From Firmicutes bacterium M10-2 (GTDB lineage Bacteria; Bacillota_I; Bacilli_A; Erysipelotrichales; Erysipelotrichaceae), in assembly GCA_000403415.2 (NCBI GenBank), contig KE159681.1:26956-90955 (forward strand): a DNA stretch of 64,000 nt, written 5' to 3'. Shown here piece after piece: positions 36,495 through 45,357 of the stretch (its first letter is position 1; the number at the start of each line of letters is the position of its first letter). The translations under genes and the position numbers were made by a program. The notes beneath the pieces were generated by a model, which was not told the origin of the DNA, did no database searches, and saw only the letters and a list, made by a program, of their open reading frames with translations.

Positions 36495-37776
36495 GATTTC
36501 TTTTCTCCTTCTCTATTTCCTGTAAAACGAGTTGTCGATATTCTTCCATTCTTTCATCGAATTGTTCATAGTTTGAAAGATCGATTTCCAATTCCGAATA
36601 TTGTGTTGTCCCATATTGACCGAATGCAATGTCATCGGCTGCTTTTCGAGCAAAAACAAGCGATTCCAACAAAGAATTGCTCGCAAGACGATTCGCTCCG
36701 TGCACTCCGTTGCAGCTGGTTTCTCCGCATGCGTAAAGGTGCGGCATGCTTGTCTGCCCGGACAAATTAATCTTGATTCCTCCCATAAAATAATGCTGGG
36801 CAGGAACGACCGGAACAGGTTCTTGAAATACATCGTATCCGGCTTCCAGGCATTTGGAACAAATATTCGGAAAATGTTTTTGAAGGGTTTCTTTGCCAAT
36901 TGGGCGAAGATCTTCGTACACAAATTCGCTTTGATCTTTTTCCATTTGTTTCAGGATTGCTTTGGAAACGACATCTCTTGGTTGAAGCTCATTGGTAAAT
37001 CGATTGCCGTAAATATCATACAGGAGTGCTCCTTCTCCCCGTAAAGATTCCGACAATAAGAATCTCCGCCCTTCTTTCTTGGTATAAAGGGTTGTTGGAT
37101 GAATCTGAATATAATCGATATTTTGAAGCTGGATACCGTGTTTTAAGCAAATGGCCAATGCATCTCCGGTCAGGCTTCTAAAATTTGTTGAGTTGGGAAA
37201 AAGTCCGCCAATACCACCACTTGCCAACACGATATCTTCGGCAAGGATTGCTTTGATTTTATGACTTGGATCTTGAACGACGACTCCTATCGCTTTTTCC
37301 TGTTTTGTGATGAGGTCGATCATTGTTGTATGTTCGAAAATTGAGATATTTTCCAGTTTTTGTACTGCATATAGCAGTTTTGTGGTAATTTCTCTTCCTG
37401 TCTGATCTTCATGAAATAGGATACGGGCTTTGGAGTGAGCTCCTTCTTTTGTAAACAGCAAATTTCCTTGGGGATCTTTTTCAAATTGGACTCCGTAGCT
37501 AATGAGATCTTTAATGATCGTATTGCTTGAACGAATCATGAGATCCACGCTTTTCGGATCGTTTTCATAATGACCTGCTTTTAAAGTATCGTGAAAATAA
37601 GAGGAATAATCTCCTTCTCCTCTTAGCATACAAATTCCGCCTTGAGCGAGATAAGAATCCGATTGCTCAAGGTCGTCTTTGCAGATCATGCATATTCTTT
37701 TTGATCGCGGAAGATGAAGAGCACAATACAATCCGGCGGCTCCGCATCCTACAATCACAACATCATAGTGTTCCAT
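36487..37776 (-). CDS. nadB: L-aspartate oxidase NadB (short form)
   Basis: The 429-residue flavoenzyme oxidises aspartate to iminoaspartate for NadA. The FAD motif is VIVGCGAAGLYCAL (residues 8-21). Substrate loop features include HEDQTGREI, the HPTT stretch and a C-terminal ACGETSCNGVHGANRLASNSL. It lacks the long helical C-terminal domain of E. coli NadB (about 540), as several anaerobic Bacillota versions do. First gene of the nad operon. Confidence 0.94.
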   Translation of the reverse strand: MEHYDVVIVGCGAAGLYCALHLPRSKRICMICKDDLEQSDSYLAQGGICMLRGEGDYSSYFHDTLKAGHYENDPKSVDLMIRSSNTIIKDLISYGVQFEKDPQGNLLFTKEGAHSKARILFHEDQTGREITTKLLYAVQKLENISIFEHTTMIDLITKQEKAIGVVVQDPSHKIKAILAEDIVLASGGIGGLFPNSTNFRSLTGDALAICLKHGIQLQNIDYIQIHPTTLYTKKEGRRFLLSESLRGEGALLYDIYGNRFTNELQPRDVVSKAILKQMEKDQSEFVYEDLRPIGKETLQKHFPNICSKCLEAGYDVFQEPVPVVPAQHYFMGGIKINLSGQTSMPHLYACGETSCNGVHGANRLASNSLLESLVFARKAADDIAFGQYGTTQYSELEIDLSNYEQFDERMEEYRQLVLQEIEKEKRNHE

Positions 37777-37818
37777 TTGATTTTCCTTCTCAATTGTTTC
37801 CTTTCCTAGGTCTTGCTC

Positions 37819-37872
37819 ATTATAGCATCTGTCAATTTGCTGTCAAGTATATGTAAAGTATATGTAAAGTTC
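37819..37872 (-). promoter_or_regulatory. Promoter and candidate NiaR operator of the nad operon
   Basis: On the minus strand TTGACA (37846-37841) and TATAAT (37824-37819) are 16 bases apart. A second TTGACA overlaps the spacer. Upstream is a direct repeat of TTTACATATAC. Repeats in and around the -35 are good candidates for NiaR binding, but I could not match them firmly to the known consensus. Confidence 0.6.
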
Positions 37873-37960
37873 CATTTAAAAAATAATGCCGAAATATCCT
37901 TGCGTTCTTTGAGTGTAAGTGGCAATATTCCTATGAAGAAAAAGTACAAAGGAGACAGAA

Positions 37961-38704
37961 ATGATTTATGATACAGGGGATACACATGCATTACAGTGTA
38001 AATGGGTCAAAGAAATCCATCCGATTTTGAAATCGGGCGATATTTTGATCGTAAACGGCGATTTCGGAATCGGATTTTGGGATGGAGAATACTGTAGCGA
38101 AGAAATGTTTTACGATTGGATCGCACAACAGTCTTACACAGTTCTTTTCATTGATGGGAATCACGAAAATTTCGATAAGCTTGATCAATATCCTGTTCAT
38201 TTTTGGAATGGCGGAAAGGTGCACAAGATCCGCCATAATTTGATTCATTTAATGCGTGGAGAAGTATACGAGATCGAGAAAAAAACAATTTTCGCATTTG
38301 GAGGCGGATACTCTGTTGATCGTTGCTGCCGTATTGAACATGTGTCTTGGTGGAATCGAGAAATGCCAAATCATGAAGAATATCAAAATGCGATCAAAAA
38401 TTTGAAACAAGTGAATTATCAAGTCGATTATATCATCACGCATACGGCTCCTTTAGAAACGGTTTTTTATCTTTCTTCCTGTCGAAATCTGCACATCAAA
38501 AAAATGGTTGAGAAAGAGCTTCCGTTAAATACGTTCCTTGACGAGATCCAAAGAAAAGTAAATTATAAACAATGGTATTTCGGACATTTTCATGTCGATA
38601 AAGAACTTTGGCGAGATCAGATTGCTGTCCTTAGCTGTATACGAGAGTTGGATTCGGGAAAAATCGTCAAACAATGGAAGAGCTATGAAGGAAATTTCTG
38701 TTAA
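37961..38704 (+). CDS. Calcineurin-like metallophosphoesterase
   Basis: The 247-residue protein has the metallophosphoesterase motifs: GDTH (residues 6-9), NGDFG (33-37), and GNHE around residue 66. A late THTAP supplies a metal His and GHFH closes the site. AAAGGAGACAG precedes the ATG. It is probably a cytosolic phosphatase or phosphodiesterase. It is the last ordinary gene before the mosaic accessory region. Confidence 0.9.
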   Translation: MIYDTGDTHALQCKWVKEIHPILKSGDILIVNGDFGIGFWDGEYCSEEMFYDWIAQQSYTVLFIDGNHENFDKLDQYPVHFWNGGKVHKIRHNLIHLMRGEVYEIEKKTIFAFGGGYSVDRCCRIEHVSWWNREMPNHEEYQNAIKNLKQVNYQVDYIITHTAPLETVFYLSSCRNLHIKKMVEKELPLNTFLDEIQRKVNYKQWYFGHFHVDKELWRDQIAVLSCIRELDSGKIVKQWKSYEGNFC

Positions 38705-38799
38705 AGGCAGAAAGAAAAATTACTGTTTTAAAAACTGTTCGGAATATGCAGAAATGAAATCGTTTCTGAGTTTCAAATACAAAAAGAGAGGTGATGAGG
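38705..38799. other. Junction from core to accessory region
   Basis: A frame from 38685 encodes KEISVKGRKKN... but overlaps the end of the phosphoesterase gene, lacks a ribosome site and matches nothing I know. It may be the stump of a mobile-element gene. Confidence 0.35.
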
Positions 38800-39219
38800 A
38801 TGTTATATTTGTCGGGAATTCACGCATTAAACACGAACTGCCAATTAAATACAACCGGTGATTGGCATTCATCCGCCCTAAAATGGAATGTTGTAAATCA
38901 GCGATTGGTAGATAGTGAAAAATCAATTTTTGGTGATTATGGTATCGAAACAAACAAAAATATTCCGTTTGTAAATGAAAAGAACAAGTACAATGTGGCT
39001 AATCACATTCGTGCATGTCTTGATATGCTTGCAGAAGGAAAGTTTGCAGAATTGCAGGGAATGAGAAAAGACTTTATTTGTACAGATGAATATGACAACG
39101 AGATATTTGAAAAGGTTCTTTTACTGAAAACACAACCGAACTGGAATGCGATAGATACTTTTATGGAAAAAGAATATATGTTGAAGTGGGTAAATCACAA
39201 AAAGAATAATTTGGTTTAA
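38800..39219 (+). CDS. Uncharacterised accessory protein (139 residues)
   Basis: ATG 38800 follows GAGAGGTGATG. The protein begins MLYLSGIHALNT and contains TGDWHSSALKW, SEKSIFGDYGIE, YNVANHIRACLDML and RKDFICTDEYDNEIFEKVL. I remember similar proteins annotated only as hypothetical in gut Bacillota, but cannot name a domain. No membrane segment or known active site is seen. Position at the edge of the accessory region hints at a mobile-element or toxin-antitoxin link, which is only a guess. Confidence 0.6.
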   Translation: MLYLSGIHALNTNCQLNTTGDWHSSALKWNVVNQRLVDSEKSIFGDYGIETNKNIPFVNEKNKYNVANHIRACLDMLAEGKFAELQGMRKDFICTDEYDNEIFEKVLLLKTQPNWNAIDTFMEKEYMLKWVNHKKNNLV

Positions 39220-39628
39220 AGTTCTTCTTCACATGGTAGTGATCCCTACCAAACAACAAAACAGGAATGAAAAAAAGAGGAACTGACTATGTGCATAGCC
39301 AGTTTAAACCATAAAATGGATTAAATGTTGAAATAGGAATTGTAAAAAACATTAGAACATGCTATAAAATAGATGGTGTTTCTCAGCCAGGTCAGACATG
39401 GACACATGAAAATGAGAATTGTAATTCAAGGTTAAAGTTCCTTATCCATCAAATGTTCTGACAAAATGACGGTGTCTGCTCGTCTAAAAGCGATGATGGA
39501 ATTGCAAAAGCAAAAAAACGTTGAGCCATACAGAAATGTATGGCTCTTTATTATATATAATTAAACAGATTTGGATGAATCCGTTGTTATGTTTAGACTA
39601 TGAGATAAAAATGGTATTATCTTTTTCA
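39220..39628. other. Intergenic remnant region
   Basis: There is no intact gene. A hairpin AACTGACTATG/CATAGCCAGTT lies near 39279-39303. A 33-codon frame at about 39,464 (MTVSARLKAMMELQKQ...) looks like the start of a lost mobile-element gene and runs into a terminator-like hairpin. Confidence 0.45.
39520..39552 (+). terminator. Terminator-like hairpin
   Basis: GAGCCATAC pairs with GTATGGCTC around AGAAAT and is followed by TTTATTA. Confidence 0.65.
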
Positions 39629-39955
39629 TCATTCTATTACACTTTTATAGTAATTACCGAAATCAGCTAGCGCATCGATAATAGGCATCATTGCTTTTCC
39701 GAGTTCGGTTAAGCCATAATCAACCCTTGGAGGATTTTCATGATAATCTTCTCTATATACAAGACCGTCATTAATCATTTGCTTCAAACTATCTGTCAGA
39801 ACTTTTTGAGAAATCCCCTCCAAATCTCTTTGCAGCTCATTAAATCTCCATGGCCTTTTTTTTAAATTTCTTATTATTAAAAGTTTCCATTTTCCACCGA
39901 TAAGGGCTACTGCAGTTGCTACAGGGCATTCTGGAAGTTCTTCTTTTGTCTTCAT
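39629..39955 (-). CDS. HxlR-family transcription regulator
   Basis: The 108-residue winged-helix protein matches HxlR regulators: CPVATAVALIGGKWKLLIIRNL at the start, then RFNELQRDLEGISQKVLTDSLKQMINDGLV and YGLTELGKAMMPIIDAL. The single Cys near residue 11 sits where many family members sense reactive compounds. It is divergent from the cupin gene across 145 bases, the usual arrangement of an HxlR repressor and its target. Confidence 0.92.
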   Translation of the reverse strand: MKTKEELPECPVATAVALIGGKWKLLIIRNLKKRPWRFNELQRDLEGISQKVLTDSLKQMINDGLVYREDYHENPPRVDYGLTELGKAMMPIIDALADFGNYYKSVIE

Positions 39956-40100
39956 ATATTTTCACCTCATTTTAAGTATTATAAAAACACATTTCGTTGC
40001 TTATGTACAGTTACAAAAATGTGCGTACTGTTTTTCGAGTGTATACCTGATTAAACTATAGTCAAGCAACAAAATTGCGGATAAAATGGAGGTAATTCAA
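39956..40100. promoter_or_regulatory. Divergent control region of the HxlR and cupin genes
   Basis: An imperfect inverted repeat with GTAC arms (TGTACAGT and GTACTGTT) lies at about 40,000-40,040, where HxlR proteins bind. AACTATAGT near 40,060 could be the cupin -10. GGAGGTAATTC is a strong ribosome site for the cupin gene. Confidence 0.45.
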
Positions 40101-40454
40101 ATGTCAAACTACACAAAAACAAGCATCGAAAATAAAGATCGTACAGAACTCCATGAAGCACTTTCTTTAACCGGTGCTGAAGTCAGTATTAATTCTCTTC
40201 CTGCAGGTGCTGCTGTTCCATTTGTTCATTCTCATAAGAACAACGAAGAAATCTATGGAGTGATTGCGGGAAAAGGAACAGCTATCATTGATCATGAAAC
40301 GATTGAAATCACTTCGGGAGATTGGCTGAAAATCAGTCCTGCGGCAAAACGTCAGTTCTCTGCTGCAAGCGATTCAGGCATCACTTATATTTGCATTCAA
40401 GTGAAAGAAAACTCACTTAATGAATTCACGGTTGATGACGCTGTCATTTATTAA
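40101..40454 (+). CDS. Small cupin-domain protein
   Basis: From ATG 40101 (GGAGG site) the protein has 117 residues forming one cupin barrel. Motif 1 is around PFVHSHKNNEEIYGVIAGKG, with His, His and Glu as metal ligands. Motif 2 lies around SGDWLKISPAAKRQFSA. Small cupins of this type, next to HxlR repressors, often respond to electrophiles or oxidants. The reaction, if any, is unknown. Confidence 0.88.
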   Translation: MSNYTKTSIENKDRTELHEALSLTGAEVSINSLPAGAAVPFVHSHKNNEEIYGVIAGKGTAIIDHETIEITSGDWLKISPAAKRQFSAASDSGITYICIQVKENSLNEFTVDDAVIY

Positions 40455-40473
40455 GAATATTGCATAACGGAAC

Positions 40474-40513
40474 GAAGCCCTCCCAGCCATGATGGTTGAG
40501 AGGGTTGTTTTTT
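40474..40513 (+). terminator. Terminator of the cupin gene
   Basis: CCCTCCCAGCCAT pairs with ATGGTTGAGAGGG, followed by six T residues. Confidence 0.82.
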
Positions 40514-40662
40514 CATAAATCATAAAATTCTGAAGAAGAAACCATTTTTATTTGCTCCAGCAAGAGAATGACCAATAACAATATACCTTCTCATCAATAT
40601 TTACCAGATTAGACAGCATCGATCTATCTTAGTGCCATTGACCTAAACTAGAAGTAATTATG

Positions 40663-41095
40663 CTATTTCTTAGCATTCTCTTCCAATCCCAGCATATACT
40701 TATCAAAGTCAGTTTCAGCTTTTGTTCTTGCAATCTCTGTTGTGATTTTTCCAGCATCTTGAAGAACCTCTCTGTCGTCTGCCAAGCCCAAATATGCAGA
40801 TACGATATCTAACGAACGCATTTCCTGCTCTGAAAAATAGTTCTTGGCGACACGAACATCACTCTTTACAATCTTACCTTCCTACGCAGCTACGCATGTG
40901 GTAAATCCATTGTGTGGCCTTCCCGAATTGGCACGCTCATAAATGAGTTCTTATATCGGATGTCCGTGAACTGCATAATGCATTTATTCTTTATCTTTGC
41001 AAAGAACTGTTTTGTTGTAAGTGCCGAACCACCATTTTTTTCGCTTGTCATCCATAACCCATCCTTTTATGGTGTAGTCTTTCACGATACCATTT
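40663..41095 (-). pseudogene. RhuM-family remnant, copy 1
   Basis: Pieces of a RhuM (virulence/cell-filamentation) protein appear in several frames on the minus strand. They include KDYTIKGWVMDDKR, FFAKIKNK, a GFTTCVAA stretch with an in-frame stop, KSDVRVAKNYFSEQEM, and the C-terminal REVLQDAGKITTEIARTKAE. The order matches the family, with frameshifts and an internal deletion. It joins a serine recombinase stub near 41,095. It is non-functional. Confidence 0.75.
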
Positions 41096-41354
41096 GTTTG
41101 TCTTCTGCAGAAGTGCGTTACCGATATATTTCTCATTTTGGAGGATTTTATTTAAGGTTTCATCCTTCCATTTCGGCTTTTCTTACGCTGTCAATATCCC
41201 ATCTGATTCCAGGCTTTCGCCAATCTGCTTTAAGATATTCACAATAAATTCTTTTTACAAACTCCGCCTCAGTAAGCTTAATAACCAGATGCTCATCCTC
41301 ATCTTTTGTATAGTCAAGAAAGCAGTTATGGTTGAGCTGCAGGATTTCCGTCAA
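41085..41354 (-). pseudogene. Large serine recombinase fragment
   Basis: Two frames encode parts of the recombinase domain: [18 protein letters not shown], then [25 protein letters not shown]. Both are standard landmarks of Tn4451/Tn5397-type recombinases. The catalytic Ser region and C-terminus are absent, and a RhuM remnant follows directly in place of the rest. Confidence 0.72.
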
Positions 41355-41367
41355 GAATCAGCCTGCT

Positions 41368-41484
41368 ACCATCACGGAGTTTGATGAGGCACTTGTTAGT
41401 TGCCTAATCGAGAAGATTACAGTATTCGAGGACCACTTCACCGTGGACTTTAAGTCAGGCATCACAATCGATATTGAGAAATAA
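41368..41484 (+). pseudogene. C-terminal tail of another serine recombinase
   Basis: ITEFDEALVSCLIEKITVF followed by EDHFTVDFKSGITIDIEK and a stop is the typical end of large serine recombinases from conjugative or mobilisable elements. It lies on the strand opposite to the neighbouring recombinase fragment, so at least one inversion or two separate elements are needed. Confidence 0.7.
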
Positions 41485-41573
41485 ACCCATAGACGCAAAA
41501 ACACCCCCGAGCCCTTGATATGCTCCCTGAAAGGTAGACGTTAGAAATAACGAAAACCTTTCGGGGTTTTATT

Positions 41574-42263
41574 ATGGGAAGAAAGCCAAAGTACTCACAG
41601 TCTCAGAAAGTCTGGGCCTGTGAACAGTATCTAAGTGGCCAAGACAGTGCACGGAGTATTGCCTATCAACTTGGCATGGGAAAGTGCGGTAGGAGAATAA
41701 TCTTAGAATGGTCAGCAATGTATCAGGCTCATGGAGCATCGACATTTGAGGATAAACCACGCAACAATTCTTATTCTGCCTCCTTCAAGGCACTTGTGAT
41801 TGAGGACCACTTTCTTAACGGCCTGTCTCCGGAGCAGTTAGCCGTGAAGTATAACATTCCATCCCGCCAAACAATTTGGCAGTGGATCAACAAGTATAAT
41901 AGTCATGAAGAAATTAAGGACTACAGTCCCTGTCCGGAGGTCTACATGACAAAGAGAAAGAAATCCACTATCGAAGAGCGCGAAAAAGTCGTGACCTGGT
42001 GTCTGGAACATGATCGCAACTATAAGAAGGCGGCAGCCAAATTCGAATTCAGCTATGGCCAGGTGTATTCATGGGTGACCAAGTATGATTCGTCCGGAGT
42101 GAATGGAATCGAGGACCGGCGTGGAAAGCGTAAGGAAGAGTCTGAACTGACGGATACTGAGCGGCTTACTAGAGAACTCAGACTGGCCCAGGCTAAGATG
42201 AAGGAACTGGAAAGAGAGAATGCACTCTTAAAAAAAGTGAACGAATTAGACTGGAGGTGGTAA
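41574..42263 (+). CDS. IS3-family transposase OrfA
   Basis: The 229-residue protein has two to three helix-turn-helix segments (about 10-55, 70-105 and 130-165) and a C-terminal leucine zipper (LTRELRLAQAKMKELERENALLKK). This is the IS150-type OrfA layout. At its end an A7 run (42230-42236) forms A_AAA_AAA. The -1 frame stays open from there into orfB, so a programmed -1 frameshift would make an OrfAB transposase. Confidence 0.88.
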   Translation: MGRKPKYSQSQKVWACEQYLSGQDSARSIAYQLGMGKCGRRIILEWSAMYQAHGASTFEDKPRNNSYSASFKALVIEDHFLNGLSPEQLAVKYNIPSRQTIWQWINKYNSHEEIKDYSPCPEVYMTKRKKSTIEEREKVVTWCLEHDRNYKKAAAKFEFSYGQVYSWVTKYDSSGVNGIEDRRGKRKEESELTDTERLTRELRLAQAKMKELERENALLKKVNELDWRW

Positions 42264-43287
42264 AAGGCTGCTCCAAGGCCAGAAAGACTGCTTTGGAGAG
42301 AGCCATCCGACATAGAAAATATGATCTCATCAAGAAACTGCACCAGAAAAGAGGCTGGTCTATAGGCTGGATGTGCAGGGTACTGGAGATCAGCCGGGCA
42401 GCTTACTATAAATGGCTCAATCGCGGCACGACCATGCAGGAGAAAGAGAATGCGCGGCTGCTCGAAGAGATCCGGAGGATCGCTGATGAAACCAACAATT
42501 TATTCGGATACAGAAAAATGACGATGGTCCTGAACCGGTTAAGGAAAGAGAACGGAAAGACTCCCATCAACCGAAAACGGATCTCAAGGCTCATGAGCAT
42601 TCACCAGATCTATTCCAGCTTCAGGCCCACATCCCGAAAGAGATATCCTAAAGTGACTCCAGAAGAGAAAATGGAGAACGTGCTGGAAAGGAAGTTCATG
42701 GCAGACAAACCTAATCAGAAGTGGTGTACGGATGTGACGGAGATGAAGCTGGCTAATGGAACGAAGATCTATATCAGCACCATTCTGGATCTGTATGACC
42801 GCTATCCTGTGGCATGGCATATAAGCACCAGAAATGACACAGAGCTTGTGAACAAGACTCTGGAGAAGGCGCTGGAAAACAACAATCCGGATGGAATTCT
42901 CTTTCACAGTGACCGGGGTTTCAGTACACTCGCAAGGTATTCCAGACGTACTTGAAGAACAACGGCTTGATATCATCGATGTCACGGGTCTCTCACTGCA
43001 TTGACAACGGGCCCATAGAAGGATTTCAGGGAATCATCAAGGATCTGTGCAGAATTCTGTATCCGAAGGCCAGAACCAAAGAAGAAGTGGTCGAAGCGTT
43101 GAACGAAACGTATCGGTTTTATATCGAAGAATATCCACAGCAGAGGTTTCATGGGCTGACCAGCGGTGAAGTCAGATTCGGGGCACTCGGGACAGAAACG
43201 CCTCAGACTTATCCGATACCTGTGAACCCGGGTATTAGAAAGTACTGGGAAAATATCGCAAAGAAGGGAGAACGAAAAACCCTGTAG
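42257..43287 (+). pseudogene. IS3-family transposase OrfB, frameshifted
   Basis: The DDE integrase has WCTDVTEMK (first Asp), LFHSDRG (second Asp) and DNGPIEGFQGIIK (Glu). The frame breaks after HSDRGF near 42,920. Restoring one base gives the expected FQYTRKVFQTYLKNNG and rejoins the downstream frame to 43287. All catalytic residues are present, so the element is inactive only through this single base loss, or through a sequencing error. The N-terminal HTH_21 region is intact. Confidence 0.87.
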
Positions 43288-43308
43288 ACAGACAATCCAT
43301 CTACAGGG
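43280..43308. terminator. Hairpin at the end of the IS element
   Basis: CCCTGTAGA pairs with TCTACAGGG around an 11-base loop, overlapping the orfB stop. There is no long T-run. Confidence 0.55.
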
Positions 43309-43407
43309 TCAGGTTTCGATAATTCGCCTGTCTACTTGACAGGGAGCGCATCACCTTATGGTCCAGAGGTGTTTCTTATGTTATGCCGCTGCAGTATGAT
43401 GGCCTGC

Positions 43408-44151
43408 TTATTGTGCCATCATTTCCAGAAGTTCTTTCATATACAACTCCGGGTGATTGATGGAATACTCTCCATGATACAGACCAGTCTTTTTCTCAAG
43501 GCGACTTCCGGGCATTGCCTTATGCAGTAACTCTGCAGATTGAAGCATCTTTTTCTGTTCTTTTTCTCCAACAATAATACAAACCTGAGCGCTGTTTTTT
43601 TGAATTCCCGGTTTTAATTCATATACTGTGCTCGCTTTTAGAAACGCGATCATGTTGCTTTTAGAGATTTTCGATGTATCTCGATAATAATCCTCAAACA
43701 AATCTTCACGAATGCGAAGATAACGGAATTGCGTTTTTGCAAACCATTTCTTTCGAATCAGACTGAAGCTTGACGCAAATGTCGGCCCGATCAAAGCGTT
43801 TGTTATATTGGAAGGAATAACGGATGCACTTTCAATGATGGCATATCGGCAGATATTCCCACGCTGCGACAGCATCTCCGTCAATATTTGAGCGCCAAGG
43901 GACAGTCCTCCAATCAGCAGAACCGACCCGCCATACGCACTATCGATAAAACCGATGATTCGGCTCGCATTTTCCTCTATGCTGACAAAATCATTGTCGC
44001 TGTCCGCATGTCCATCAAGAATCGGCAATACTACATGATAACGATCTCCGAGCAGTTCTGCCTCTATTCTGTAATTCCACCATGATAATCCACCGCCGTG
44101 AATCAGCATGATAATGTCTTTATTCTGTTTTCCATATTCTACTATTTTCAT
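43408..44151 (-). CDS. Alpha/beta-hydrolase
   Basis: The 247-residue protein has the oxyanion HGGG (residues 18-21), the nucleophile elbow GGLSLGAQ with Ser near residue 83, and the late IVGEKEQKKM acid region. YHGEYSINHPELY supplies the catalytic His. GGAGC precedes the ATG at 44151. It is likely a cytosolic esterase or lipase-like hydrolase of unknown substrate. It stands between the IS element and a broken transporter. Confidence 0.85.
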   Translation of the reverse strand: MKIVEYGKQNKDIIMLIHGGGLSWWNYRIEAELLGDRYHVVLPILDGHADSDNDFVSIEENASRIIGFIDSAYGGSVLLIGGLSLGAQILTEMLSQRGNICRYAIIESASVIPSNITNALIGPTFASSFSLIRKKWFAKTQFRYLRIREDLFEDYYRDTSKISKSNMIAFLKASTVYELKPGIQKNSAQVCIIVGEKEQKKMLQSAELLHKAMPGSRLEKKTGLYHGEYSINHPELYMKELLEMMAQ

Positions 44152-44203
44152 GCCTGCTCCGTTTCCGCTCCCGCCTCCGCTGATGGCAGTATGGGAGCCT
44201 TCT

Positions 44204-44322
44204 TTATCTTTTTGCTTTCCGTTTAATCAATTCACCAACCATTGCTCCGCTGATTATACAAGATGCGCCCAGTACCTGAACAGCGGTCATTCTTTCACCG
44301 AGCAACAGAGCTGGATCATATG
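44204..44322 (-). pseudogene. C-terminal stump of a DMT/EamA transporter
   Basis: The minus strand encodes DPALLLGERMTAVQVLGASC then IISGAMVGELIKRKAKR and a stop. LGER...VQVLGA...SGA is the typical last helix pair of EamA-family drug/metabolite transporters. Everything before it is missing. Confidence 0.7.
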
Positions 44323-44344
44323 GATTAAATTCATCCATACTATC

Positions 44345-44508
44345 GACAACGACCATGTGCGTACCTCTGTAAAATCTCTGCCCTCAATTTCATAGTCAAA
44401 TGCACCTATCGGATATTCAAATCCAGAGATTCTAAAAGATATCTCATTCCCGCAATTCTCACACTCAAGAACTCCGTCGTGTCGGCATTCAATTTCATCT
44501 TTACCCAC
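44345..44508 (-). pseudogene. Truncated Cys-rich protein
   Basis: The frame starts MGKDEIECRHDGVLECENCGNE and continues SFRISGFEYPIGAFDYE, with a likely zinc-binding set of three Cys and one His. It then runs out of its own coding sequence into the DMT stump in a different frame. Family not recognised. Confidence 0.45.
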
Positions 44509-44547
44509 CTACCACCTCATTTCAGCCTATTTTTCAAACCGTCAGAA

Positions 44548-45092
44548 TATCTTTTTAACTCCTTCAAAATATTCTAAAACTATCGCATCCATCTGCTTAG
44601 AAAGTTTTTCAAAAGAGAGATTTAAATCAAGCGTCTTAACACTAATCTGATTCCCGTGCATTTGATATATATTATCTGGTTGAATTAGACGGATTTCACG
44701 AATCTGCTCAAGCTAACGGTCAAAGTACTCTGTTGTAAGTACAGAACCATCATTTTTCAGCCGTTCATCATCCATGACCCAGCCTTTGATGGTGTAATCC
44801 TTTGCAATCTGATTCACCCATTTACGGAACTGTACCCCACGTTCGGAATTGACCTTAAAACCAACAGCAATAATCATTTGAAGATTGTAATGCTTCGTAT
44901 CACGGGTAACCTGACGTGAACCTTCGGTTTGAACTATCCGGAAATTTCGGATAGTTGCCTCTTCCTCAAGTTCTGAGTCGGAATAAATCTTCTTAATATG
45001 CTCATTGATTGTACGAACATATACACCATACAGCGTACCCATCATCTTCTGTGTTACTGCGCTGGAACGAATGGTTATTTCATTTTTTCTTT
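44548..45092 (-). pseudogene. RhuM-family remnant, copy 2
   Basis: The central 110-codon frame (44713-45045) covers VRTINEHIKKIYSDSELEEE, FRIVQTEGSRQVTR, YNLQMIIAVGFKVNSERG and KDYTIKGWVMDDERLKNDGS. Upstream EITIRSSAV matches the family start after an internal deletion. EYFDR is followed by a stop, after which LEQIREIR resumes. The last 45 codons (NIYQMHGNQISVKTLDLNLS...) are foreign to RhuM. It is non-functional and related to copy 1. Confidence 0.75.
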
Positions 45093-45263
45093 TTCAAAGA
45101 GGAATCCTACTTCGATAAATTTTTATCTATGAAAAAAATGTCTTTTCGTCGTGCGCCAAAAAAAAAGAAAGCTCCGGGTCCCGAACTTAACAAGGATATC
45201 ATGCATTAAGCTCGATGATCATCTAACTTAATGACATTGAATATCAATTCGCTTCCTTATATT

Positions 45264-45320
45264 CTAGAATGATATCCAGCCGCCATCGACCTTGATCAGA
45301 TCGCCGCTGATATACGATGA
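45264..45320 (-). pseudogene. C-terminal stump of a short-chain dehydrogenase
   Basis: The minus strand reads SSYISGDLIKVDGGWISF then stop. SYISGDLIKVDGGW is the standard end of SDR enzymes. The coding sequence is cut at about 45,320 by the IS200/IS605-type end. Confidence 0.65.
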
Positions 45321-45357
45321 TTGACATTCTCCCACGATTGAAATCGTGGGATTCCCT
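45321..45357 (-). mobile_element. IS200/IS605-type element end
   Basis: CCCACGATTgaAATCGTGGG (45331-45350) is a near-perfect hairpin. With its flanks (minus strand GGGAATCCC...GGGAGAATGTCAA) it looks like the right end of IS200/IS605-group elements. It abuts the broken SDR gene. No transposase is left. Confidence 0.65.

Larger units (their letters stand above)
41521..43350 (+). mobile_element. IS3-family insertion sequence with broken orfB
   Basis: Imperfect terminal inverted repeats are GCTCCCTGAAAGGTAGAC (41522-41539) and GTCTACTTGACAGGGAGC (43330-43347). Between them lie orfA and orfB in the IS3 arrangement. A terminator-like hairpin (AAAACC/GGGGTTTT, about 41,552-41,570) near the left end would shield against read-through, and another lies at 43280-43308. 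No clear target duplication was found. Confidence 0.88.

Noticed and set aside
45009-45209. 66-codon plus-strand frame with a basic PKKKKAP stretch
   Set aside because: It overlaps the RhuM remnant on the other strand, has no ribosome site and no known relatives.
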